Positions 1 through 11,990 of a stretch of DNA of 64,000 nucleotides are shown in pieces; positions within the stretch are counted from its first letter, which is position 1; each line of letters begins with the position of its first letter. A program made the translations under genes and the position numbers. Origin of the DNA: Chlorops oryzae (lineage: Eukaryota; Arthropoda; Insecta; Diptera; Chloropidae); the NCBI GenBank assembly GCA_020466095.1, contig CM035808.1, forward strand, positions 39,469,544-39,533,543. The letters run 5' to 3'. Under the pieces are notes generated by a model. The model worked only from the letters and a program-made list of their open reading frames with translations, did not search any database and was not told where the DNA came from.

Positions 1-1206
1 TGTTACAAAAACATTAATATCAACGAAAATGAATTCTCGTTCCTTTCCGGCTCTCTCTCACGAATTATTTAAAGACCAAAGCACGTTCTCGCAATAACAA
101 AGTTCCACAACATTTCGCTGCAGTTCAGCTGCCGCTTCAGCTTCGGATTCGGAGTCTGATTCTGATTCTGGTTCGGATTTGGCTTTTTGCAGTAAATGGA
201 ATTCTTACACTGCACTGCAGTTGAACTTAATGGCCACAGGAAAACAGCTTTAATGGTGTTATAATAGTTGAAAGGAAGTTAATTAAATTTGAAACAGAAT
301 AAATATTGATTCTAATTGAGATTAAAATGAAGTGTTGGAACTAGAATATTTATGGTCGAAGGTTTTTTTTTCCTTTTTGCAAAAATATTTTAAACGATAA
401 TAAAATGAGAAATTGAACTAATGAGGCTTTTAACAAAATTTATGAACAATTTAAGACAGAAATTGTTTAATTTAATAATAAATAAAATAAAAAAAAGTGG
501 AAAAGGCCGAAAACCAAAAACAAGTTTAATTTTATTTTTCCAATTAAATTTTTCTTTTAAAGCAACCCGTAATTGGAAAATCCGGAGCTCGGTATGAAAA
601 ACAGGGCGCTTTTTGTCTAGAGACGCAAAAATATCCGGACGCACCGAATCATGTAAGCAAAAGAACACAAAAAAAAGAAAAAAATTCAAATATTTATATT
701 TTATTTTTAATTAAAATGTTTTGCTTTGTTTAAATTTAATTGAAATTTTTGCAATCAAAATTTTGATTCTAGCTGATATCTATTTAAATTTTAAATTCCT
801 TTTAATTGTATGTTGTTTGGTTCGAACTGTAATTTTAAAATTTAGGATTTATTGGGTTTCCTACGAACAAAAAAAGTTAAGTGATTGAGATCGGTCGAAA
901 CGAATTTGATGTACTCAGCTTTTCCAAGAAATGAACTTAAAAATATTTTATATTTAGAGAGAGCAAAAGGTTGTGAATGCATTAAATTGACTTTAAAAAT
1001 TCAAGCAAAACATACGAGCGCGTTCAAAGCTTTAAAAATTTTGTCTCACTTCGAGGCTTGGCAGGTGATTGAATTAGCCCACCTTTCAGAAAGAATTTTC
1101 TCACGAGGAAAGGAAATTCTTACCAAAGCAGTAATCTAGTTTAAGGTCCATGGCTTGCATGCATAAAGATTTTCTCGAGTTCTTGAGCTTAAAAATAGGT
1201 ACAGTA
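1..1206. other. AT-rich non-coding DNA
   Basis: I see no gene, RNA or bounded repeat here. Short open frames have no recognisable domain and are dominated by A/T-run composition. A short run of GGATTCGGA/TCTGATTCTG-like hexamers near 140-175 is simple-sequence in character. Confidence 0.6.
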
Positions 1207-1579
1207 CAGGAGACTTCCAATTTAAAGCAACAGCGATATTCGAATTTAACAAGCACTCAAAAATCTTTCCATAGAGTATCTTATATAACGAGAAAAGCGC
1301 ACAAAACTCGCGTCCACATCTTATTGCAAATCAATTTGCCTTAGGGTATGCTTCAAAAATTTCAATAAATGCATTTCTCAGTACGATGATCGAATTTTTG
1401 CTTTGTATTTTTTTTTATTAAAATTCTTTTAAAAAAAGTCTTTTGAAAGCCGGCCAAATTTTATTTCTCTTTGCTTCAAATTAAAGAAAGTTAGATATAT
1501 TATATCGTTCAATTTAATGAGAAATTCAATTTAACGACAAGTGTAGCAACGCTGAGCTCATTAAATCAGAAGTCTCCTG
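1207..1579. mobile_element. pogo-like MITE (373 bp)
   Basis: The left end reads CAGGAGACTTC preceded by TA, and the right end is its exact inverse, GAAGTCTCCTG. Inside both ends the similarity continues: ATTTAA follows, and a TTTAAC motif lies further in. The sub-terminal AATTTAACGA near 1530 resembles insect pogo/Tigger ends, which start with CAG and duplicate TA. The left flank is TA but the right flank is CA, so one copy of the duplication has decayed. It has no coding capacity. Confidence 0.55.
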
Positions 1580-2148
1580 CATTTAAGCTTTATCTCGATT
1601 GACTCAAGTCAGAGATGCATCTTATTTTTATGCATACGAGCCCATTAGTTGAGACTACAGAACAGGTCTGGGCGCCTTTAACGCCTGTGAAATTTGTACA
1701 CTGTTGCCAGAGGAACAAAATAAAGCCAAAGTTCCTTTTAAATTTGGTGTTGAATTTCTATAAATTTAGAGGAGATGCCCTTAGACTGTTAACAGTGATT
1801 TGGCATAGGAATTTATCCCAGTCAAACTTTCCCCTTGCCGTCACAAGATCCACACAGCTCAAACGTTTCACCCTAGAGCAGAACAAAACAATTGAAAATG
1901 CAAAACCATTTGTCGACAACAATCACATACAATAAATCTTCCTCCGATAAATATTTTAGATACTTTTAATTTATCAAATTAGTATCTATTGAATTGATTA
2001 AGTGATTATCAAATAAATTTGAAGACACACAATAAGGTTATCAAGCAATATCAATAAAACTGAACAAAGTGTATCAAAATAACCTCATTGATTTGTGATA
2101 TCTAAGCACTTTCCGTTAGACTAAATATTTACATTTTAAATTTAAATA

Positions 2149-3207
2149 CAGGGTGTTACGTAATATAGTGCTTTTCTTTATAAGGTTGGTAGCGGGGGTC
2201 ATTGTGAAAAAAAAAATCCTACGCTAAGGGGGATCTAATATGTACCTCACATTGAAGAGCTACAAATGAAAGAAAGAAAGGACAAATGTGGGGGGAAAAA
2301 ATTGTATGATTAACCCTCTAACGGGTTTTATATCAGAAAATCATGATTGCCCTTTAGAGGGTTAAACGTTTCATTTTAGAAAGAAAGATTTTATGCAGTT
2401 TATTAACTGTAGATCCCACTCTTCCTACTACAGCGATACAGATAGCGATAGGTTGGCTGCAAGAAAAATTTCGTCGCATCATTAAGACCACAAAGCGTAC
2501 CCTGTTGTAAACGGGATTATTAATCCCTAAGAAGAAGATCTTATGCAGTTGCATAGCCATTTTTCAGGCCTTTTTAGGCATGTAAAGTTTTCTTTGACTT
2601 TTTTGCAGTTTTAAGGGATTTTTGGTTATCAAAGTAAAAGTTTCGAAATTTTCTTGACATTTTTTTTTTTTTACTTTTGGAGCCATTTTGGTGTGCAAAA
2701 GATCGTTTTAACTCATACTATTCTAATTTTTTTTTCAGAATCTGCTTTAAATTTGCTTTAAAACCGTAGCACATATTAGCGGTAACTCGTAGAAGGACAT
2801 ATGTGGGTACATCGAATTCGGAGGACATTTAAGGGAAATTTTAAAAAAAAATAGCAGTATATGTTAATGAAACCTTTTTCATACCAAAATGCAAAAAAAT
2901 TTAGAGAAACCACATTCAACATTTTCACTTTGATAACCGAAAAACCTGTAAAAATGCAAATTAACTACACAAACCTTGGTACGGTAAAAAAAGGCAAGCA
3001 AATTTTATCACAAAAATTTATTGAAAATTGTAACATTTAGGGGTGAAATTTTTTTTTTCTTAAACTAATGAAAATTATTACGAACTTTTTCTCCCTACAA
3101 CCCCTGAGGGTTCCATTTTGGGCCTCATAGGATTTTTGCTTCATTGTGACATCCTCCACAAGTATAACTAAAAAAAAAAAACAAGCACTTTAGTACGAGA
3201 CACCCTG
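2149..3207. mobile_element. CAGGGTGT-ended Tc1/mariner-like non-autonomous element
   Basis: The ends are CAGGGTGT and ACACCCTG, flanked by TA at 2147-2148 and 3208-3209. The inverted similarity extends imperfectly for about 80-90 bases (shared AGTGCTT, then GTCA..TGA and AAAATCCTA on both sides). TA duplications and this terminus fit Tc1/mariner-type elements. I find no transposase; internal frames are short. A TTAA-flanked palindrome (2314-2361) sits inside it. Confidence 0.65.
2314..2361. repeat. TTAA-flanked CCCTCTAA palindrome, piggyBac-like remnant
   Basis: TTAA is followed by CCCTCTAACGGG, and CCCTTTAGAGGG is followed by TTAA. TTAA duplications and CCC..GGG ends are the hallmark of piggyBac-type insertions. 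A longer relative lies at 58499-58652. At 48 bases this could be a remnant or a chance palindrome. Confidence 0.4.
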
Positions 3208-4509
3208 TATATTTATCTACGAAACTCTTAGTTAAATATCTTTTTTTTCCAACAGGCAAACTTCCCATCAATCGTTCTTCATCCTGGTGAGAAATACTCT
3301 CATAATGTGATTTACAAATTCGGGACAACACACTGAGCACAGCGCTGGAAGGAACCTTCAAAGAGCGACTACAAATATTTAGTCGAAAATTTAATAAAAA
3401 GCAGGAAAAAATCCTTTTTTCTATTTTTGAATAATTATTTTTTAATGAAGACAATCGAAAAGGAAATAAAGCGGAATTAATTTCAAGTATGAAAGCATTC
3501 AAGAAGCATTGCAACGTATGTACATCGGCAATGAGGCGAAGATGAATTACAAAACAAATACAAAAAAAAAATCCAAAAAAAGGGTGAAAAAAAAAGCCAA
3601 AACCTCCTCAGAAATGCATTGCACTTAAGCAAATTATAATTGGCTTACGGGCAATTTAACAACAGCTCGGAACTCTCAATGCAGCACTTCATTGGCCATA
3701 TAGGCAGAAATGCTGAAGGAAAGTTTCCAAACATTTGCCATATTTACGAAAATTCCTGAGGTTTTAAACCTCCCTTCCCTCTCTCTATATATATCTCTCT
3801 CTCTATCTCTCTTGTTTGCATCGAGGCGAGTCCATCAAAAGTGGAAAAAGCAATTTTCCACTCTTGTAGTTTTCAGCATGTTCTCCACGATGCAAGCGTT
3901 CACAAAAAAAAAAAAAACAAAACAAAAAAAAAACAGCAAAAAGAGGAACTAAAAACAAGGGAGAACAAAACAAATCGCAAAAAAAAATCACAATAAAAAG
4001 TTTTTCCGACTTTATTTCTGCTATGATGAGTTCAAAGGCAAGTATAGGCGATTGGTGTGCGAATACACGTAACAAAGCTCTGCATGCAGTATGTTCAACT
4101 GACCATAAGCAATTAAAGTGCTTGTAGGTGCTGATGCCGAGGCTGTTGCTACTGCTGCTGATGCTGATGCTGCAAGACCATTAAACGTTTATGAGGAAGT
4201 ATTCTAACCGCAACGTAGAAAATAAACAGAAATACAAAACGAAAACGATCGAAAAGAAAAACGAAAAAACAAGGAACAAAACAAAGCTCCAAGGAGTTGC
4301 AAGCAACCGCAGGACAACACAGTAATTGTTGGTTTTGCCTCCCATAAAATAAAGAAGTATGCATAGCGTATTTGATATGAGCAGGAAGTAAAAATGCCAA
4401 AATTTTGGGCATCAGTAATTTGTTATAACCCTCACGACGTGTTGCATTATTCCTTAAAAGAAAAATTGCAGTGCTTCATGAGACTCAGGAATTTATGAAT
4501 GTATGCAAA
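3208..4509. other. Non-coding stretch, low-complexity rich
   Basis: The stretch contains a TC/TA-rich run (about 3778-3812), A-runs and a CTGCTGATG-rich patch near 4150. No exon-like frame or RNA gene is seen. The segment around 3680-3715 weakly resembles 62510-62550 (shared ACTTCATTG..ATAT..CAGAAAT). Confidence 0.5.
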
Positions 4510-5187
4510 CAGGGTGTCTAGAGAGATCTTGTAGAAAATGGAAATATTTCAGTTGAATATAAATTTTTGTTAGCTACTATGAGGGAAATTCAAAGAGCCA
4601 TGAGCATTTCTGCACAGTTCAAAATAGCTATCTCAAATTGTTTTACGGACCTGGTTTTTTCTTTTACTGAGCCTTTGGTTGATGGTCTAAGACAGTCTAA
4701 GATTTTTCTTTACTGCGGTTGTTTCTGAGACACGAATACACTAGGACTATAACTTATGCTATTTACAGGTTTTTTGACGGGTCAAAAATCAGTGAGACAC
4801 TACGCGGATAAAGTATAAAGTATTCTGAACTCTTTGCTTGTTTATTAAGGTTCAAAAGACTAGAACTTAGATTATTCACAGCCCTTGTGGTGGATCATAT
4901 ATCACTCGGAAATTACGCAGATAAAGGATAAAGTTATCTGAAAAAATAATGATGCTTAGCTACAAGGATATCGAGCACTCGAGCACAGAGCTTGGTCTGT
5001 TCAAATACTTTATGATGAGTCATGTATCAGTCCGATACAACCTGGATAGAACATAAGATAATCCGAACAAAGATGCATGCTTGTTATGCTATGGTTATGT
5101 AGGCTGATTATGATAAGTTCAAAGCACTTAGCTCAAGATCAGTCAAAGGCCTTGTTAAAACTCTACCCAATCGCTCTGCTCACCCTG
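4510..5187. mobile_element. CAGGGTG-ended element with internal tandem repeats
   Basis: The ends are CAGGGTGTCTAGAGAG and an inverted CACCCTG at 5181-5187, followed by TA (left flank is AA). Between about 4780 and 5090 are three degenerate tandem units of roughly 110-130 bases. Each contains an ATCA-GT/CTCGG-type segment, GCGGATAAAG or a derivative, and ATAAAGTTATCTGA or a derivative. The terminus resembles that of 2149-3207, suggesting related non-autonomous families. No coding capacity. Confidence 0.5.
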
Positions 5188-5189
5188 TA

Positions 5190-7770
5190 GGTATTAAAAC
5201 AGTAATTTTTTGTCCTAAGAGCAAACTATACCCGGTACAAAAAACACGTACGGTGTGTGCATGTAATGGCAGTTAATATTGCTGTTCTTATGCAGCAACT
5301 GTTGCTATGGCTTGGCATATTGCTGCCATGTGAAGAGCTGTTGCAGGCACTCTTATGTTGCCTGACTAAAAACAAAAAAAAAAATTTGAGAGAGAGAGAG
5401 AAAGCATTGTTCCAACGAAAATTCCGACTTTTTCGGCTTTCAAAGTTTTAAAATAAAACAAATCACTTTAGACCCCCGAAAACAATTGCAATTGCCCCAA
5501 CATCGGCACGTTCAAGCAATAATGCTGCTACTTTGCTGTCTTAAAAGTGAAGTAGAAATTCATACGACGACAACGACGAGGACGCCGGGTCTGAGGGACA
5601 AAAGAATGCAGGAAAGTGCCGAAACTGCAAAACGAAACGAAACGTTTTTTGTGTGAGAAACGGAAACTTCAGGGAAATTAATTAAATTAGCATCAAAAAT
5701 AAAAGTTTATTGAAACTTAGACGAAAACAACATCCGACATTGCGGAACGTGACATGGTTACAATTATTTTCGGTTTGAGGTAGGCTCTACGTTTCTACGA
5801 AACTTTTTTTTTTGCGAATAAATTAAAAAAGGAAATTGAGGAGCTTCCAAGGTAAACTTAAACTGAAATAATTTAAAGAATGGTGAGCATTAGATTTGAT
5901 GGAGATAAAAAAAAAGGAAGAGGAAATGTAAATCCTTATTTCGTAGAATTGAGGTCCCAAATGAAATTTCTTCGAATTTTCTATTTAGATTAGAACGGCG
6001 CATGCAAAGCAAGGCACTTATTCTCTCACATTCAGCTATGGTCAAGACTTTAGACAATAAGGAGAGAAAGTGGTTTCCAATAAGAACACAACATGAGCTG
6101 TCATGTGCAGTCAAATTAAGTAAATGTAGGCAATTCTTAGTAGGTATAAATGAGTTTATAGTATAATTCATGAGCGTTAAACAACGTAGATTCACTATTC
6201 ACATTCCATGATCTGAGTTTTCTTACTCTCCTTCCCCACCCTTTTTAGGCCAGCTTTCGAATATAAGCAAACTTTTGACTGCAGTCCTCGAAAAAAGTTG
6301 TTAAATGTATCAAACTTTGCCAGATTGTCTACAAGTTTATTTTAAATCGATCTCGGTATGTGTGGCCGAGGATTAAGTTGCGCAGTTAAGTGCTTTTACT
6401 TATGTCTATATCTCGCAAACGCCCTTATATTTTCTTTCCCTGTTTAAGACAAAGTTTAGCCTTACACTCGGAGTGAAGAGTTCTTGTAATAACAGAACCA
6501 CAAAAGCGCCTTCGTGGAACTACAAAAGGAAAAAAACCTCAAAAATGTAACAATTTTTTCCATTCTCTTTAGCATTTGTGGCCTATGGCTCCCCAATCGG
6601 GATCATTTAAATGAAGGAAATATAAGAATTGATCACTTTTAGAACAGTTTTACTGCATCCGAGCAATCCATCAAGGATTTTGTGTTGGCTTTACAGTGCC
6701 AATGTTTACCTGAAATTAGAAAAAAAGTAAATATAATCCTTTGAATCTTTCAACCCGCTCAAAAATGCTAGACATCTCAAAGGAACAGGAATGTGGTCGC
6801 GATATAAATATAGCTTTGTTATGCCAAAAACCTCGTCCCAAATAATTTTCTGCATAAGCACCTGATCCACTCCTGAGCCGACCCTCAATCACACCTTTTA
6901 TATTGTGGACTTTTTAATCTTTATCTGGTCCACGATTTGACCTCAAAGCGACCCACTTCTCATTAATTAAAAGATTATGAATTTAGTTTTTTTCTTTTTA
7001 ATTGATAGATCCGTTTCTGCGAGCACAAATTAAAACCTTTTAAGATAATCCACCTTCGAATTGAATTCATCGAAATATCAATCAATCAAAATTCCTATAA
7101 ATGCCTGTAAAAAGTTAAAAGTTTCTATGATTGCTTTGAAAGTAATACCGCAATTAAACATGACAGCTGCTACAAGAATCTGGTTTCGCATTATCGCCGA
7201 ACAGTTAAACAAGTTTTTAAAAACTTCCACGAATTGTAACTAAAAGAATCAACTGCTCGCTACCTGTCAAATTATTCCAATGGGAGCTTTAATATTGCTT
7301 CGAATCAAAAGAGGGAAAAAAGCCAATCAATCACTGGCAGAAATCGTTTCGAGTGCTCATCCTGATTTCAATTCAATTTAGAAAAATTCAATAAAGGAAA
7401 AAAGATTAATTGGTGGAAGAGCAAAACTGTTGGGAAAACATGGAATTACTGAATGTGTTAAAGCTTTATAAAAGCTCAAAAATTGCATTCATTTTGTGCT
7501 TAAACCAATTTTTGAGCTCTTGAAGCTTTGCCAATAAGCTTGCACCCTTGTCAATAGTTTTTGGGAAATTCTTTTAAAAAGCTTCAAAACGGAAACGGAA
7601 ACGGATAAGAGCGAAAGTGTTTTTGGGGAAAAGAAATAATTCCTGGTCTTTGAATTTACTGCCATGAAATATATTGGGGTATTTTTATTAGAGGTTGAGG
7701 TGAGTAGTTGAGTTTATAGTCTACAGTTTTTAAGTAGTAGTTTCCCAGCAAACAATTTTTAAGAATTCAA
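5190..7770. other. Non-coding stretch
   Basis: About 2.6 kb in which I see no gene, RNA or bounded element. Open frames are short and look random. Oligo-A/T runs and a short GA-run (about 5390-5400) are present. Confidence 0.5.
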
Positions 7771-7774
7771 AGCT

Positions 7775-8700
7775 ATGAGTCCGCAATGACTCCGAAATAA
7801 AAAAGTTTCAAAAAAAATGAGGATGAGAAATATTAGTACTTAAAAGAGTCACAATTCTGCAATAACAGGGTTAGAAATATAACTGCAATGCAATTCCGAT
7901 ATGACTCCGAAATAATGACAGAATATGGTGCTCAGAAATGTGACTTCGAAATGAGTTCAAAATGAGTCCTAAATTACTCCGGAACATGGACAAAATCTAA
8001 GATACAGAAATTTAGTTTTGAAATGAATCAGCAATAGCTCCGAAATGACTCCCAAACAAATGTAGAATATGATGCTACGATATATGAATCCTAAATGAGT
8101 ATAAAATGTAAATGATACAGCGAAAATTGAATTCTAAATAAGTCATCAATAAGTCCGAAATGACTCCGAAACAAGAACAGAATATGATGCTTAGAAATAT
8201 GAGTTCGAAATGAGTATAAAAGATGGTACTCAGACTTTTGAGTCCTAAATAAGTCATCAATGAGTCCGAAAAAAAAAATGAGTCCGAAATAAGAACAGAT
8301 GGTGCTCAGAAATAAAAAATCCGAAATGAGTCCCAAATTTGTATAAAATATGAGACTTAAAAATATAAGCCCGAAATGTCAGTAATGCATCCCAAATGAC
8401 TCCGAAACGAATACGAAATAACTCTACAGCAGATACAGAATACGCGGCTCAAAAATATGGCTCCAAGATGAGTCTTAAGAGTCCAAAATTTGACCAAACG
8501 AAAGTCTGAATTTGAAGTAAGTCCGAATTTTGTATCAAATATGCAGATCACCACAATTACCTATTACTCTCAGTTGAGTCCCAAATGAGTGTGAAATATG
8601 TGTAATTTTTAACGTTTAGAAATATGAACCCTAAAAAGGTCCGCAATAAGTCCTACATAGAACATATGAGTCTTAGAAAGATGAGTCCGAAATTTGGCAA
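7775..8700. repeat. Degenerate tandem repeat (satellite-like)
   Basis: The motif TGAGTCCGAAATGACTCC, with AGAACAGAATATGATGCTCAGAAATATGA-type derivatives, recurs about every 80-100 bases for more than 900 bases. Unit length and sequence drift strongly. The track of open frames on the minus strand is a by-product of the repeat. It reads as an old minisatellite that is no longer being homogenised. Confidence 0.7.
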
Positions 8701-8869
8701 TATGTATTTTGAGACATTTTTTGAGTAATCACCGAATAACGTTAGCTAAAAATCCAATCAAAATATTGTAAGCAAGAACCTTCCCTTAAAGTGTATGAAA
8801 AGACGCATTTTCAAGTGCTTAATATCACAGTTTCGATCCCTTTTCAAAGCAAAAGCTCTCAATCACTTT

Positions 8870-9750
8870 TGAACACAGTGGTGGCCAAGAACAAAACGCA
8901 ACTCATATCTCACCACTTTTGCCGTGAATTCAACACGTGAAATTGTTTATCAAGTTCAACTTATTAATGTGGGGTGACTAGGTGGTTTTTGCGATTGGGC
9001 GCAACGACTGATACGGAAATGATGATGACGATTACGACGTTGGCAATGGTGACGACTTCAACAAAAACCAAAATTCAAACGAAAGCGCACTTTGCAGTCG
9101 AACGTTGACAAGCAAACATCGCGGCGAGTATTTTTCGCGGGAGAATATAAACGAAAAAAAAAACTTGGATGTTAATAAACAAAAAATAAAAACAATGAAT
9201 GATAATAAATTAATTAAATTTGAATGAAATATTTTCAGTATGTACGCATGCGCATCATAAGTGAATTCATTCAAATTTTTATTTATGATTGCAACCACCT
9301 GTAAGATTTCGTTCATATAAAGTGGTTTTAGCTAAGAAGAAGAAAAAGTTGTGGAAGTTGATATCTACGAAAGTTTTTGTGTAGAAAAAAATTTTGTGCA
9401 ATTTGTGGAAAAAACCATGAAATAAAAAATAATTCAAAATTATTTAAATCAGAGAAATTCGGCTAAAGTTCCATCGCTCTTATCAAGTACAACGTCATGC
9501 TCGGTACGTAATAAAAAATAATAAAAAAAAATATTGTGCGGTCATTTCCCGACCCCCGCATCAATATGGAATAATTGAATTTTGTGCCGTCTACTCTGGA
9601 TTCTCCTCGATTCTCATGAATTGTCAGAGCTTCCGCATTGATGTGTGCATTGCATGGGATTTTATCTCATAAATGGAAAAAAAGATCTGCCATCATGTAA
9701 GTTTTCTTTTCTCTTCCAATTTCAATTCAAAAAGCAAACAAAACGAAATG
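8870..9750 (+). other. Paralogous non-coding block A (candidate 5' exon)
   Basis: This block resembles 59110-60030 on the same strand. The clearest segment is 9065-9150, sharing AAACGAA/CGCAC, GTTGACAAGCAAACA-like and TTCGCGGGA stretches with 59322-59397. Both blocks end with similar sequence around CTGCCATCAT|GTAAGTTTTC (GT at 9697-9698) and ATGCCAC|GTAAGTTTCC (GT at 59980-59981), each a good splice donor, followed by similar pyrimidine-rich sequence. I infer a promoter and 5' untranslated exon of a duplicated gene. No protein frame is conserved, so the gene is unknown. Confidence 0.45.
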
Positions 9751-10245
9751 TAGTTCATTATCACCGTACAAGTGCTGAAATTGCACAGGCACATGCAGTG
9801 CAAGGCGGTATGAATAAGTAGCGTGAAGACACCCGCCTAGACATCTGATTTGATGAATTTGCATATGGAAATGGCTTTTTTATTGGATCTTATTTTTTGT
9901 TACTATGAATGATTTACATTCTCTTTACATCTATGATTTATTGCAGTGATTGTTCTGAATCAATTTCTTGGAGTCTCATAAGTTCTTAGCCAATTTCAAT
10001 GCCACACAATGTAAAAATAATTTCCGCAAACGATTATTTCTTTTCATATCCAATTGCATGGATATGCCCAACGCTTATGGCTTGGTTCTCAGTGGGTTAA
10101 AACAACACTGAGCGACATGTGAAGTGAAAAAAGTCAAACTGAGGCGATCAGCTATAAGAAGATTGATACTGTATGTTACGGTTTTTTCAATTTCTTCTCG
10201 ACATTTTTATCTCCTTAATGGATTTATAGGCTTTAGTTAAGTTTT
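9751..10245. other. Non-coding stretch
   Basis: No gene or bounded repeat recognised. If the splice donor at 9697 is real, this is intron sequence. Confidence 0.4.
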
Positions 10246-11019
10246 TATACCCAGCGTAAGCGGGGTATATTAGTTTTGTGCGAATCTTGTAACAGGGAGA
10301 ATTAAGCTCCGGAGATATAGACATATATATAAAGAAATGATCAGGATCAAAAACTGAATCGATTTAGACATGTCCGTCTGTCCGTCCGTCCGTCCGTCCG
10401 TCCGTCCGTCTGTCCGTCTGTCCGTCTGTCCGTCCGTCCGTGGTCGGATCTCCTCCGAAACGGCTGAACCAATCAAGTTCCGAAATTTGGCACACAGGTA
10501 TATCGGGATCCGAGTATGATCCTAAGTAAAAATGGGAGACATCCGCCCACTGCCACGCCCACAAATGAATATAATGTGTTTTCAGTAAAATGCTTGTAAC
10601 TTGCGAACCACTCAACACATTCCATTGATATTTGGTGTACTGGTAAACTACGAAAAGGGACATATCCTGGAAAAAAAATGGACGCCGCCCTCCGTGAGCC
10701 ACGCCCACAAATAAGCCCACAAATAAGGGCTTATCGTAACTTGTGAAGTAAAAGGCGTAGAAGCTTCAAATTCGCAACATAGGTTGACCAAGGCGAATAA
10801 AAGGTGAAGGGAAAAAAATTATATGGCCCGCCCACTGCTACGCCCACAAATGGAGATTTTTCGGAACTTCCGAATTAATAGGCGTAGACGCTTCAAATTC
10901 GCAACATAGGTTCACCAAGACAAATAAAAGGTGAAGGGAAATAATTTATGTGGCCCGCCCACTGCCGGGACGCTGGGTATTTCAAAGTCGGGCTTGACCG
11001 ACTTTAGCTTTCTTACTTG
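10246..11019 (+). mobile_element. DINE-1/mini-me-like repeat, family A copy 1
   Basis: It starts TATACCCAGCGTAAGCGGGG, a short hairpin, and ends CTTTCTTACTTG followed by TTTTT. It carries a (GTCY)n tract (10370-10441), the combination known from the non-autonomous Helentron-type DINE-1/mini-me repeats of flies. The 3' part has two degenerate tandem units about 126 bases apart, each with TTCAAATTCGCAACATAGG. It sits between T residues without an obvious duplication, as expected for that group. It is about 85-90% similar by eye to the inverted copy at 51544-52334. Family identity comes from structure; I could not search a database. Confidence 0.7.
10370..10441 (+). repeat. (GTCC/GTCT)n microsatellite
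   Basis: About 17 tetranucleotide units of GTCC or GTCT lie inside the family A repeat. They generate spurious threonine-aspartate-glycine frames on the minus strand. Confidence 0.9.
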
Positions 11020-11930
11020 TTTTTACTTAGAAACATTATATTTTTTGAGGAAATTTTGAAAGTCAAATTTCCTTTACAAAGGAATTCCATAGCCTATTTT
11101 CTTCAAACTCAAAAGCCTAGGACTATATATTTTTCCCAAACAAGAGCTCATTATCGAATCAAAAAAAAAATGTAGTATACTTTTCGGATTTTTTTTTTAA
11201 CTAACACAGGATTAAAAAAATAATAAATTGCCCAATTTCAAAGCCGTGTAACTTTGGTTTCTGTGAACCGATTTAAAAAATCTATAATCGTAATTGAGCG
11301 TTGTTTTTTCCTGTTCGAGCTCAAGTAGAAGGATTTTTAACTTTCATGGACTTTTTTTTCAGGGCACGTTCTGAAATGAAACCGATAAATAGATAAATAT
11401 ATAAATTGTTATAACAACCTTATGAAATAACCGATTTTCTTCAAGGAAGATTTTTTTGAAATGGCAATATGCCTTTTTCCAAATGGTTACAAAATTGATA
11501 GGTTCGAACACATTTTTGGCATGTCTTGGAGCAATTTCCTCAGGTCTGAGTTTCTTCGACCATATCTCCGTAAAATTTTGGTCGATCGTAGTTTCGTTGC
11601 TTTCCTTTGAAAGATAGTTTTATGACCAAAAATATCTGGGAACATAATGTATTTAAAAAATGAGATTAAAGCTGAGAAATTCTAAATTTTATCATTGAAG
11701 TCGGAAAAATCTCATATAAATTTTTTTTTCCAGCTTTCAATCCGCTTGCGCGGTATGAAGATGCAGCTTATTTTGAATTTTTTTTTACACAAAATTATTT
11801 TTTATACATACATAAGGAAACATAATTTTACTATTCCAACGCGATCATACAACTTTTTTTTTTTTTCATATAAGAACGACCCACCCTAGTGTATACGTTT
11901 TATAACATAAAATTCAGGAAAGGCAAAAAA
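11020..11930. other. Non-coding stretch, probably old repeat DNA
   Basis: AT-rich with many 8-11 base A or T runs. I recognise no domain, and no paired termini. Confidence 0.4.
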
Positions 11931-11990
11931 AAAAATTTTTTTAAGTATAAATCTTATGAGGCAACGTAAAATTTAAATAAATTTTATGCA

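Noticed and set aside
3125..3514. 129-codon minus-strand frame
   Set aside because: Runs across the end of a TIR element into flanking DNA and is driven by A/T runs.
7775..8700. CRISPR array
   Set aside because: Units drift, lack constant repeats with unique spacers, and the DNA is eukaryotic.
10270..10720. Minus-strand frames rich in TDGQTDRRTDG
   Set aside because: They are translations of the (GTCY)n microsatellite inside a DINE-like repeat, not genes.
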